NCBI RefSeq assembly: GCF_000611645.1
Contig: NW_014012658.1
Location: forward strand, 1 to 18,096
Length of the DNA: 18,096 bases
Source of the DNA: Monoraphidium neglectum
Taxonomy: Eukaryota; Chlorophyta; Chlorophyceae; Sphaeropleales; Selenastraceae
Reading direction: 5' to 3'
Under the pieces are notes generated by a model that was given only the letters and a program-made list of their open reading frames with translations, did no database searches and was not told the origin of the DNA. Positions 1 to 9,322 of this stretch are shown here, piece by piece. Position numbers and translations under genes: made by a program. Each line of letters starts with the position of its first letter. Positions within the stretch are counted from its first letter, which is position 1.

Positions 1-3000
1 TCCCCGCGCCGTCGCCGGCACCGCCGCCGGCGCCGCCGCCGCCGCTGCTGCTTGCGCCGTCGCCGGCCCACTCGCGCAGCCGGCGAGGCAGCAGCCAGTC
101 GCGCCAGCTGCGCGCCGACCCCGGCTGCGCGTCCCCCTCGTCGAACCCAGCAGCGGCCCCCTCGCGCCCGCCGGCGGCGGCCGCGTCCGCCTCCGCGTCC
201 CGCTCGTTGTCCGAGCCGTCCGCCGCGCCAACGGCGTCGGCAGAGCCGCCGTCGGCCACCGCGGCGCCCGCAATGCGTCCGCGATGGAGGGACTCGAGCT
301 CGGTGAGCAGACCCCAGCACAGGGCGTCCCCCGACTGCCGCCGCGCCGGCCGCGGCCGCACCCTGGGCCGCGACCCGCGCTGCTGCGCCGCGGGCGACGC
401 GCCGCTGCCAAACACGAACATGCCGCCCGGCGCGTGCGGGGACGCGCGGTGGCCGCCGTCGCCGCCGGCGCCCGAGCTCGCGCCGTCCTCGCTGCCAGCG
501 TCGCCGGCGCTGTCTGGCACGCCGGCGGCGCCGCCAGGTCCGGTCAGGCGCGCAGGGAGGGACTCCGAGCTCCCTCTGAAGCTCCCGCGCGCAGACTCGA
601 ACGCGCTCGCCGCACCGCAGCCGCCGGCAGACCCCGGCGACCCAGACCAATCGCTGCCGCCGCCATTGCCGCCGCCGTCGCCCCCGCCGCCGTCGGTGCC
701 GTCGGTCGCGTTGCTCCCGCCGCTGCCGCTCGTCGCGGGGCGCGAGCCGCCCTCGCCGTCGCCGTCGCCCTCGGCGCCGCCGGCGAGCGGAAAGTTCTCG
801 AGCGGCCGGTGGCCAGCCGGTGACGAGCCGGGCGGGAGCCGGAGCTCGTAATGGTGCGGCCCCGTGACGGCGGCGCCGCCGCCCTCCGAGAGGAAGCAGC
901 GCAGGCAGACGCTGTGGCCCGGCGGCCCGCTGTATTTGTAGTACGCGCCGGCGACCTCCGCGGCGCACTTGCAGCACGCCAGATAGCGCGGCAGCGGCGG
1001 CAACACGGGCGCGGCCGGCGGCGGCGGCTGGGGCTGCTGCTGGCCCGCGGCCGCGGCCGCGGCCGCATCTGCGTCCGCGCCCGCGAGGGGCGGCTGCGCG
1101 TCCTCGCCCTGCTGCTGCTCCTGCTGCTCCTGCTGCTGCTCCGCGGCGAGCGGCGGCGGCGGCAGCATTGCCAGCGGCGGCGCCGGCGCGGGCGCCGGGG
1201 CCGCGACGGCGTGCGCCGGCGGCGGCAGCGGCGTGAGCCCCTCGTGCACCATGCCCACGTGCGCCAGGAACTCCCGTGACGACCCGAACTTGCGGCCCCC
1301 GCAGGCGGGGCACAGCCAGTAGCGCGCCGCGACGTTGCCGCTCTCGCGCAGCAACACCAGCCCCTCCATCAGCTCCTCCGCCGCCTCGCTACCGCCCTCG
1401 CGCCGAACCCCCTCAAGCAGGTCCCCTAGGGGCACCCGCAGCAGCGCCCGCCGCTCCTCGGGGCTGCAGCTGCGCCAGAACGACTCGACGTCCGTGTAGC
1501 GCTGGCGGCGGCTCCGCGCCTCGCCTTTCGGCGCGCCGGGCGCGCCGGCGCCGGCGCCGCCCTTCCCCTTGCCACCTTTCGTGCCGCGCGCCGACGCGGC
1601 GGGCGCCTTGCCGCCCTTCTTCGCCCCCTTGCCGCCCACTGCCGCCGCGCCGCCGGCGCCCCCGCCGGCGCCGGCGCCGCCCCAGTCCCAGGCCTTCTCG
1701 ACGGACAACGAGAGGGCCGCAGTGCCGGCACCCCGCGCGTCCCCGTGCCCGCCAAACGCGCCCAAGCTCAGGCCCGAATCAGCGCCGCAGCCGCCGTTGG
1801 CGCTGCCGCCAGCAGCCGAGCCGGGTGGCTTGAGGAGCCGCAGCAGCTCCTGCACCGCCGCCTGGTGCAGCTGGTTGTTGAGTGGGTCCAGCTGCAGCGG
1901 CGCAAGCACCTCCGCCGCCGCGGCCTGCAGCATGCTCGGGCGGCAGGGGCGCGTCCAGCTGCGGTGGTGGGCGTGGGGGGCGAAGGTGTCATAGCCCGCA
2001 GGTCGCCGCCTTGTGCCTCGTGTCGGGCTCCCAGCAGCAGGCAGGCCAGATGGATGATGATAAGAGTGGGCTGCTGCCAGGCAGCTTTGCGTTTCGCGTT
2101 GGCGTGTTCAGCTGGTTTGATCCTGCTGGATCCCATGGCTTGCTGCTGCTGCTGCTGCTGCTGCTGCAGCTGCTGCTGCTGCTGCCGCTGCTGCCGCCGC
2201 TGCTCCAGCAGAAGCAGCTGATGCTGCCGCGGCAAGCCCCCACACCCGAGCGCATGGCAGACGCCACAACCCCCAAGGCTGCAGCGCCTCTCGGCCCGCG
2301 CTCACCTGAGTATGTGCTGCAGCAGCTTTATGTTGTTGTCCCGCGCCGCGGTGGTGGCGTCCAGCAGCGCGTGGCAGCTGTCGAGAACCTGCATCATCGA
2401 GCTCAGCACGCCGCGCTTCTCATCCAGCACCTCCTGCCAGCGCCCGCCTGCAACCCATTCCTCCATGTTCGACTGCGACTGCACGGCCACAGCCCAGGCG
2501 ACGCGCGGGCGTAAGACGACAGCGCCGCCAAGTGCTTGAGTACGGCCCCGGCGCGGGGACAGCCGCGGCCCAAGGGGTGCGCTCATGTTTTCGGCATGGT
2601 AACCTCGCGGGCCTGTGCAGCACTGCAATGCATGAATTGCATCGGCCCCTCGCACCCCCCAGACCGGCGCGCGCTCACCATGCTGCACGGGTCGCTGGTG
2701 GCGTGGCCGCCGGTGTCGATAGAGATGACGGGCTCGCTGCGGCATGGCGCCGGGTGCGCCAGCGCCGTGCGGCACGCGGCCATCGCGCCCTCCAGCCGCT
2801 CCCGCAAGTCCCCGCACTTGCGCTCGACCACGGCGGCCGCCTTGGTGCCCTTCTTGCCCGCCGCGACCAGCCGCGCGCCGAGCGGCAGCAGCGCCGATTC
2901 CTCGAGCAGAAGGTTGATGGCGAGCGTCGCGCGCAGCGCCGCGCAGCTGCAGCTGGCGGGCGCGAGCGCGGTCGCGGCGGCCGCGTGCGCGTACGCCTCC

Positions 3001-3529
3001 TGCAGTAGCTGCGAGCGGCGCTGCGAGGCACCCGGGTCGGAGTCGCTGCTGCCCACAACGCCGGCGGCCTCGTGGTACAGGAGGCGCGCCTGCAGCGGGG
3101 CGCGAGGCGGGGGAGGCCCAGTTGATGCGCGTTGCGCGGGCGAGCTGGCGGCGTGGTGACACTGCAGGACAGCGCGGTCCTGCCGCCTGCAGCGCATGCA
3201 ATGGTTTCGGCTTCGGCTCGATGCGGCAGCTGAGGGACCGCACAATTGAGGCTGCCCTGCAGCGCGACAGCTGGTGGGCCAATGCCCGGGTGCGCGAGGT
3301 GCCGCCGCCACCCACCAGGAATCGCAGCGGCAGCGCTGAAGACGGGTGCTCCTTTGCCAAGCTCTTCAGGGCCTTCTTGGCATTGGGCCTGCGATGTGAG
3401 GCCCGCCTTTGTGAGGAAGGGCGAAGGCTGCCGGGGTGTGCGCGGAGCTCGACGAGCACCCACGCACCGCTTGCCAGCCTGGTAATCATCCAAAATGGAT
3501 AGACACTCCGCCAGGGCCTTGGCGTCCAT
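1..3529 (-). CDS. Partial large TPR-like / DUF627-DUF629-type zinc-finger protein (3' end off window)
   Basis: Five exons read on the minus strand: 3529-3468, 3388-3316, 3089-2679, 2478-2306 and 1958-1, all with GT-AG introns and matching phase, giving 892 residues before the left edge. The first ATG in frame (MDAKALAEC) is the start. Residues about 21-180 form Ala/Leu-rich helical repeats (KKALKSLAKEHPSSALPL, ARLLYHEAA, ALAPASCSCAALRATLAIN) resembling the DUF627 TPR-like region. Exon 5 carries a block beginning YTDVESFWRSCSPEERRALL and a C2H2 finger (C456, C459, H473, H478), in the order I recall for plant DUF629/ubiquitin-hydrolase-related proteins. A second Cys cluster (C568, C571, C591, C594) may be a zinc ribbon. 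The rest is Gly/Ala/Ser-rich, probably disordered, with a Gln-rich stretch near 1109-1143. The frame is open to base 1. Family assignment is from memory of motifs; no peptidase core is visible, so protease activity should not be assumed. The exon 4 acceptor could instead be six bases further in. Confidence 0.72.
1959..2305 (-). repeat. CTG/CAG trinucleotide tract inside an intron
   Basis: The fourth intron of the leftmost gene holds an interrupted (TGC)n tract at about 2141-2209 on the plus strand, reading CAG on the transcribed strand. It is open in several frames on both strands, which yields poly-Gln, poly-Ala, poly-Ser and poly-Leu ORFs. The flanking donor (GTGAGC) and acceptor (CCACCGCAG) join in phase 2, so the tract is most likely removed by splicing. 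Confidence 0.7.
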
Positions 3530-4010
3530 CTCCTCGCCCTCCCTTGCCGTCAATTCATCAATGCTTGCACAGCACGCGTGTCAATGGCTGCATATCTTGT
3601 TTTCGTTGATTTTACTTCCATGCAAAAGATGTGTGGCGAGGGGAGCCTGTCCCTGACCAGCGGCGGGGGGGTCGGGAGAGAAAATGCGAGAGGCGGCAAA
3701 AAATGCGCAACCCGAGACCAATGTGCAAAGGTCGGGCGTGGCAATGCAAAGATATCATCAGTCAACGTACAGGTTATTAATCGGCCGTCCAAGGACCCAC
3801 TCTGATCTGTAGATCCAGCGATTGACCCACCCCTGGCTGATAGACGTTGTACGTGCCAGCGGGGTGCCGAGGAAGGAGTTGTAGGATTGGTTCTTATAAT
3901 ATCTGCCCATCTGCTGCCCGTTGCCACCGCCGCAAGCCTTGCGCTGGGCACGCTCGCTCTGTGGCACGGCGGCGGTTGATCCACGTTGCAGCGTGTCCCT
4001 AGCAACGGCC
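3530..4010. promoter_or_regulatory. Divergent intergenic region with TATA-like element
   Basis: This 481-base gap separates the start codons of the minus-strand zinc-finger gene and the plus-strand prolyl hydroxylase, so both promoters and 5' UTRs must lie here. It is less GC-rich than the flanking exons. A TATA-like TTATAATAT at 3894-3902 lies about 110 bases before the hydroxylase ATG. No clear TATA element was seen for the minus-strand gene. Confidence 0.5.
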
Positions 4011-4699
4011 ATGAGCCACCAGCAAACGCCGCACAGGGCATGCATTTTGCGCATGCGTGGTCACGCTCTCATCGCGCTCGCGCCATTGGCCGCGGTGGCT
4101 CTTGCGATGGCTCTTGCGATGGCGGTGGTGCCAGTGGCGCATGCATGGTCGCTCAGCGACGTGGGCGCGGCGGTCGCCGGCAAGGCCAGGGCCGCCGCCG
4201 AGCAGGCCAAAGCGGCGGTGCAGGCTTCTGACCACCATGGCGCGCGGGAAGCGGCCGAGGCGTTCGCCTCAATAGTGGGTGGCAGCCACGACGACGCGTC
4301 TGGCGGAGCGGAGACGCGTGGCGCCGTTGCGGGCGCTGGGGCGAGCGCGAGCGAGAGCATCAACGCCGGCAGCTCAGCTAAGATTCGCACGCTCAGCTGG
4401 ACGCCACGTGCAATGGTCTGGAGCAACTTCATCACGCAAGAAGGTGCGGGCGCTGCAACAACGCGCGGCAGCATCAGAAGCAGAGTCCTCACGTGGCAAG
4501 TTCCCACCTTGGAGGACTGGGGTTATCGTATGCAGGGAGTTCTGATTGGTGCCCAACCTGCTCCTGTTCGTATACATGAACACACACACACACACACACA
4601 CACCCATGCGTGCACACATACACACACTTACACACACTTACACACACACACACTCCCTCTCTCTCTCTCTCTTGCTCTCGTACAATCTCACACGCAAAC

Positions 4700-4745
<46 letters not shown>

Positions 4746-6794
4746 CACACTTTGTGCCATTCACCTCAGAGGCGGATCACGTCTTGGAACTTGGCGCGGC
4801 CCGGCTGGTCAGATCGGACGTCGTCGACACGCAGACGGGGGTGATCATCCGCAGCAAGGAGCGCACCAGCAGGTTGTGCCGTTAAAGAGGAGGAGGTCCC
4901 AGGAGGGGAAGGGGGGGTACCACAAGGCAGTGTGGAGGCGCGCGGCTTTTTGGGGGACTCGGAAGGGGGCAGTGACGCCCACAGGCAGCAGCTGGAGCTT
5001 CTTCTGCAGAGCAGCTGCGGCTTGCGGCGCGGCTTCAGTCGCCCATGTATGCGATGTTTGCCTGAGGGCTTGTCTGTTACCGGCACCCAGCACGCTCCTC
5101 TCTTGTGCTCCTGCAACCACTGATCCCGTGCGTCCTCGGCCAACAGCTTCCCGCCGATTGCGCCTGCTCCTGCTGCCAACCGCCAGTGGCGCGTTCCTGC
5201 CGGGCCGCAACCTGGACCCTGTCGTGCGCGAGCTGGAGGCACGCATAGCACGCTGGGTGCAGGTCAGTTGCGCAGGCGGAGTATGGGCGCGCCTCTGCTG
5301 CATAGCACACGTTGGTGGCCGTGCTGGGCGCAAAGTTGCCGCGTTGTCCAGATCGGATGACTCACTGATGCAACGCCACTGCACGCAGATTCCTGCAAAC
5401 CATGGCGAGCCGTTCCACATCCTGCGCTACAACCCTGAGGAGGAATATGTGAGGCTGCCCTGAACGCCCACACCTGCCTGCCCAGCCCATGCTGACCTCT
5501 CTCGCCCTTGCTGATGTGGCTAACCCTGGCTTGTTGCACTCAGCCGGGCTTGCGGCGAGTTTGCATGCTGTTGCTGTGTCTCACTTCCCCATCGCTGCAT
5601 CGTCTCTTCTCACAGACCGCCCACTTCGATATGTTTTTTGACGATGTGAGCTGCGGGGCTGCCCCTGGCTGCCATCCATGCTGACATGTCATGTTTGTGA
5701 AGCGGCCTGCTTGCGCGCATGCGTGCCTGCCTGATGGTGGGCTCAAGCCTGCTTGCCGGTCGGCAGGCATGCAGGCTGTTGGTGACGAGCTGCATCGTTT
5801 GTAGGCATGATGCATCCAACGCTGCGTGCAACCCACAGGTTCACGTGAAGAACGGCGGCCAGCGCATTGCGACGGTGATCCTGTGAGCCTACTGCTGCTG
5901 CTGTCGATCCCTGCATCCCTGTCCGCATCGAGGGGTTACCGCTGCTGTGCGGCGTCCCTCGGGCCCACTTGCCCCTGCATGAGAAGCGTCCTTGTTCGAC
6001 GCCCCGGCGCCATTGACCGCCGGTTTGACCCCCCCTACCTCAAACGTGCGACCCAGTTACCTAAGCGACGTGGAGGAGGGTGGCGAGACGGTCTTCCCAG
6101 ACTCCCCAACCAGGCCAAGCGAGGCGGAAGCCGCCTCGTTCAGCGGTGAACATCCCGGTTGGCCTGACCTCGCACGTGCTGCGTGCGCGACGTGACGCAG
6201 CGACTTCTTCAGAGGGACGGGGCCGCATGGGGGGCACGGCGTCTGCATGCGCGCTGACAGGATGCGCGCAATCATGACCCTCACGTCCCTCAAACGCGCG
6301 ATCCCACGGCAGCCTGCGGCAAAAAGGGTCTCGGGGTGCGCCCAAAGAAGGGGGACGCGCTGCTCTTCTTCAGCCTGCGGCCGGACGGCAAGACGCAAGA
6401 CAAGGCTGCGCTGCATGCGGGGTGCCCCGTGGTCAAGGGCACCAAATGGATCGCAACCAAGGTGCGGCTGGCAGGGCTGGATGGACGCACGCCTGCATGA
6501 AACGCATGTGCGGACACCAGAGGCTCAGTGCGCCGTGCGAAGCACGCGCTTGGCTTTGTTGCCTCAAGCCCTGGTCTGTATGGTCGCATGCATCCGCGGT
6601 TCGCCCTCGTGACCCCTCACACGCCGCAGTGGATTCGTGTCGGCCGGTACCACGATTGGGGGGACCCAGATGAGACGCCCGAGGACGCCAGAGCCACGGG
6701 ACGGCAGGCGGCCGCAAGGCAGGGCTCTGACTCAGCGGCGGGGGCCAACGTGCCGGGCGATGCAGATGTGAACGCTGCGCGGGACGAGTTGTAG
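4011..6794 (+). CDS. P4H: Prolyl 4-hydroxylase, secretory, C-terminal RDEL
   Basis: Nine exons: 4011-4443, 4770-4872, 5187-5262, 5389-5448, 5616-5645, 5839-5882, 6057-6145, 6313-6461 and 6630-6794, giving 382 residues; all introns are GT-AG and phases agree. The enzyme hydroxylates peptidyl proline using 2-oxoglutarate, O2 and Fe(II) in the ER/Golgi. Residues 15-45 ([10 protein letters not shown] to VAHA) look like a signal peptide; translation could also start at ATG 4053. A low-complexity spacer follows to about residue 124. The catalytic domain runs from [10 protein letters not shown] (125-134) to [10 protein letters not shown] (329-338). The iron ligands are H227 and D229 (AHFDMF) and H313 (LHAGCPV); K323 (GTKWIATKW) is the 2-oxoglutarate lysine, ten residues after H313 as usual. 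[14 protein letters not shown] is a family signature. A hydrophilic tail ends in RDEL-stop, an ER-retrieval-type signal. Likely substrates are hydroxyproline-rich cell-wall glycoproteins. Confidence 0.93.
4579..4750. repeat. CA / CT composite microsatellite in P4H intron 1
   Basis: Intron 1 of the prolyl hydroxylase (4444-4769) contains (CA)n at 4581-4602, ACACACTTA-type variant units, a (CT)n block near 4651-4672 and another (CA)n at about 4702-4750, ending about 20 bases before the 3' splice site. It creates long His/Thr ORFs on the plus strand and Cys/Val ORFs on the minus strand that are artefacts. Confidence 0.95.
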
Positions 6795-7150
6795 GGTGGC
6801 TGTTATTGGCAAGCCTGTTTGTGTAGGAGGGTGCAAAAGCTGATATGGGGGCCTGCATTTGAACTGCACAGGGAACTATGGGGGCTGCAGGCGCGCCGCT
6901 GCGGATCGTGGTTACGTTGCGGGCTGTACAAGACATTGCTTGTGCAATTTTTCCTTGTTTCAGCGAAGGGAGGCAAATCAAAGGTGATGTGTCTACAAAG
7001 CCCTCAAATACTGCGTGACAGCTTGCTCTTTTGGTCCAAGGCAGTATGCTGCAGAATGCCGTCCAGCACTGCCATGCTTACCTCTATTCCTTGCGCGTCC
7101 CGTGACAGTTTGGCCTTGTCCCCGTTTAATCTGGCATTGTTGCAGCTCGC

Positions 7151-7155
7151 TGTAA
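7151..7155 (+). terminator. Putative poly(A) signal TGTAA for P4H
   Basis: TGTAA is the usual polyadenylation signal of green algae. This copy lies about 357 bases after the hydroxylase stop codon and is the first clear one found. A chance match to a five-base word cannot be excluded. Confidence 0.45.
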
Positions 7156-7373
7156 ACATATGCAACAGCCAATTGTGGCACTCACTGCTGCTGCTGCTGC
7201 TGCTGCTGCTGAGGCCAACTGGACTTCACAGCTGAACTGCCTACCAAGGACACTGCTGGCAAGCAAGGTCAGGACGACATGCAGCCTGCCTTGCCATAAT
7301 TTGTCGCAACAAAGTATGGGATGGCAAGCTGCATATTTTCATGGCCCGTTCATCCGATACAATTGCGTACAAT

Positions 7374-7378
7374 TTACA
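7374..7378 (-). terminator. Putative poly(A) signal TGTAA for the NDUFS5-like gene
   Basis: TTACA on the plus strand reads TGTAA on the minus strand, 134 bases downstream of the TGA of the complex I subunit gene. The distance suits a short algal 3' UTR. Confidence 0.5.
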
Positions 7379-7511
7379 AGTCAATGATCAAGACTCCATC
7401 TCAACCGCTCGCCATCCTTAAGCCATTACCAACACGTAACATGCCCCTGTGGGGGCTGCAGCAGAGAGTGCAGGTCCGCGCGGTGGGTCACGTGCATGCT
7501 GGGCGGCAGCC

Positions 7512-8250
7512 TCAGTGGTGGTGGGCTTTGTTTTCGCCCTCCGCAAGCTGCCGCCGCCTTTCCGCCTCGATTGTCAGCTTGCGCTCGTACTGCGAACGCA
7601 GGCGTTGCAGCGTCGGTGGGACGCATCGGTCTCATGCCAAGACCAGCCTTACGCCCACCTGGGCAACCGTCCAGTTCGAAGAGCAATGTGCCCTCCTCTC
7701 AAGAGCGACCGCCTGGCTGCAAGCTGCCCTGCTGCCGTCGGACCCTTGAGGATGCCCCCGAGCTTAGCCAGGCAAGGTTGCGGCGTTCCCGGCTTGCTGT
7801 TGCGATGCAGGATGCTGCCGCCGCGTCCGCCACTGCTCTGCAACCACTCACGTATTTCCTGTGGTGCAGGCACTCCAAGTAGTCATCCGCGAACGGCTTG
7901 CACTTCGGTGGGTCATCCGATCCCTCCTCCTGGATGCACTGCAAGCGGGCGAGCAACGGCGGCACGGGCGGTGCAAGAAGGTCGGCACCTGCCCGACCTC
8001 GATAGACGCAAGCACACAACAGCTGCGCCGCAATCCAGGTGCGTAGCATTGTGCATGCATCCCCAGCCTCTTGCCTTGACGAAATCCATCCAAAAATGGT
8101 AGCACCTGTGATGCAGAAGCGGCGCCCGAGGCGCGGGCAGCGTGAATGCGTGCGAATGCAGTAGCAGCAGCAAGCGGCGATTTGCCCACTGCCCGTGCCA
8201 CATCTGAGAGCTCACCTGGACGGGCCCCCATGAATCCCCATGAACACCAT
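7512..8250 (-). CDS. NDUFS5: NADH:ubiquinone oxidoreductase NDUFS5-like (15 kDa) subunit, twin CX9C
   Basis: Four small exons on the minus strand: 8250-8216, 8105-8075, 7938-7852 and 7589-7512, giving 76 residues. It is an accessory subunit of mitochondrial complex I facing the intermembrane space. The spliced protein has C13-X9-C23 and C35-X9-C45, the twin CX9C arrangement that is oxidised after Mia40-type import. CYHFWMDF and DDYLECLHHRK match the plant family blocks CYDFW.DF and EDYLECLHH, and the length is close to plant homologues. A charged helix (YERKLTIEAERRRQL) and three histidines end the protein. The second intron (8074-7939) starts with GC (AAG|GCAAGA); that splice places C23 correctly, which supports it. 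No exon alone makes a long ORF, so simple ORF finding misses this gene. The start could alternatively be the internal ATG three codons later. Confidence 0.88.
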
Positions 8251-8512
8251 GCTTGCTGCGGTTTCGCCTGTGCCCCGCTGCTAAATCGTGGGGCTGTGCA
8301 AGATCTGCACCGGGGCCGTGTCCCCTGAACTACTTCTGATTTTAAAACACTGTACAATAAGATGAGTTGCAGGCCACCTGCCGGCCCTGGCTCAAGCGTT
8401 CGTTCTGCGGGATCTGGTCGGGGCAGCAGGCGTGCTAAAATGCAAATGAATGTCGACAAAAATTGCGCGCTGCTCTGCGTTGCGGGTGTCACTGAATCTG
8501 CACACCACCGCT

Positions 8513-8551
8513 TGTCTGGGCGACGTGTCTGGGTGACATGTCTGGGTGACG
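8513..8551. repeat. Three tandem 13-bp units
   Basis: TGTCTGGGCGACG, TGTCTGGGTGACA and TGTCTGGGTGACG stand head to tail, differing at two positions. They lie within the divergent promoter region, 264 bases upstream of the complex I gene start codon. They could be clustered binding sites or simple replication slippage. Confidence 0.85.
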
Positions 8552-9251
8552 CCTTGGAGACGAGCTATCAATTTGATCGGTATCGTGGTGCTGATGCCTC
8601 ACATACAAGGGTAGCTAGAGTATGCCACGGCCCCCACAGCAGATACTTGGCCTTCCAGTTGACTGCGTGACGGGCCGCCGCTGTGAAGGGCTGCTGTACC
8701 TGGGTACAGCACAATTCATGCGCTGCGGCCTCACAGAGCGCTGGAATGCCCCACGTTATTTTCACCCATGTTGTTGCAGTGCACTCAAGACAAACATCTC
8801 AGATAGCAATTCAAAGGTGCAACCTGCAACGTGTTGGCGCCATACGGGGGCCGCAAAGCGAAATCCATATCAAATGTGGCATCAGTCTACCCGTCCCGCA
8901 GCGCCGGCCAGAACCCTTGCGGCAGCTGTTTGACAGCTGTTTGTTTTTTGCACCCCTACCAGGTGCGTATTCAAAAAATTAAGCCGAACAAAGGCAGTTT
9001 TTCCTGCAATCGAGCCAAGTGATCCCAGATCGCAGCGTCACGGTGCCTCGGTCCAGCGCTGCCTGAGCCTGGTGCCAGGAGTGCTTTAAAAAGTGAGCTC
9101 TGTCATCCTAGACAGCATCGTACCTGTCATGCCCATTTTCACGGCAGTTCCTGCTGCCTCGGGACCCGCAGCGGACTGCAGTCTCTCGGACCGGCCGGTC
9201 AAAGCTGCTCGACTTCTTGCACTTGGGCGAGTTAGAGCACGCGCGGCAGCT

Positions 9252-9258
9252 TATAAAA
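9252..9258 (+). promoter_or_regulatory. TATA box of the GPI-type secreted protein gene
   Basis: TATAAAA stands 65-71 bases upstream of the ATG at 9323, and the sequence between is free of other ATGs. This spacing suits a start site near 9285 and a short 5' UTR. Confidence 0.6.
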
Positions 9259-9322
9259 TCGAGCAGCCGCTTTAGTGAACAATTTCTAAGATCTGTCAAC
9301 CTCAATTCCACACATCAACGCA

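Larger units (their letters stand above)
6795..7511. other. Convergent 3' intergenic region with poly(A)-type signals and (CTG)9
   Basis: The prolyl hydroxylase and the complex I subunit gene end head-on here. TGTAA at 7151-7155 on the plus strand fits the chlorophyte poly(A) signal for the hydroxylase, and TTACA at 7374-7378 is TGTAA on the minus strand, about 135 bases past the stop of the complex I gene. A pure (CTG)9 tract lies at 7185-7211. No convincing gene is seen. Confidence 0.55.
8251..9322. promoter_or_regulatory. Divergent intergenic region, about 1.07 kb
   Basis: This region must hold the promoters of the minus-strand complex I gene and the plus-strand GPI-type gene. TATAAAA at 9252-9258 lies about 70 bases before the plus-strand ATG. 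ATTTTAAAA at 8339-8347 is a weaker AT element about 90 bases before the minus-strand ATG. It also contains three 13-base tandem units (8513-8551) and an 11-base duplication at about 8926-8945. Several short ORFs were inspected; none showed family motifs or splice support. Confidence 0.5.

Noticed and set aside
52..1068. Long Arg/Pro/Ala-rich ORFs on the plus strand and in other minus frames
   Set aside because: These are GC-rich shadows of the real minus-strand exon, which is open throughout and has ordered zinc-finger motifs; the shadows have only skewed Arg/Pro composition.
1989..2305. Poly-Gln, poly-Ser, poly-Ala and poly-Leu ORFs
   Set aside because: All are readings of the CTG/CAG tract within an intron bounded by good splice sites in phase.
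4489..4885. His/Thr-repeat and Cys/Val-repeat ORFs over the CA tract
   Set aside because: Simple-repeat artefacts inside hydroxylase intron 1.
8622..8982. Plus-strand ORFs of about 100 codons between the divergent genes
   Set aside because: No family motifs, no splice-linked partner exons and ordinary intergenic composition.
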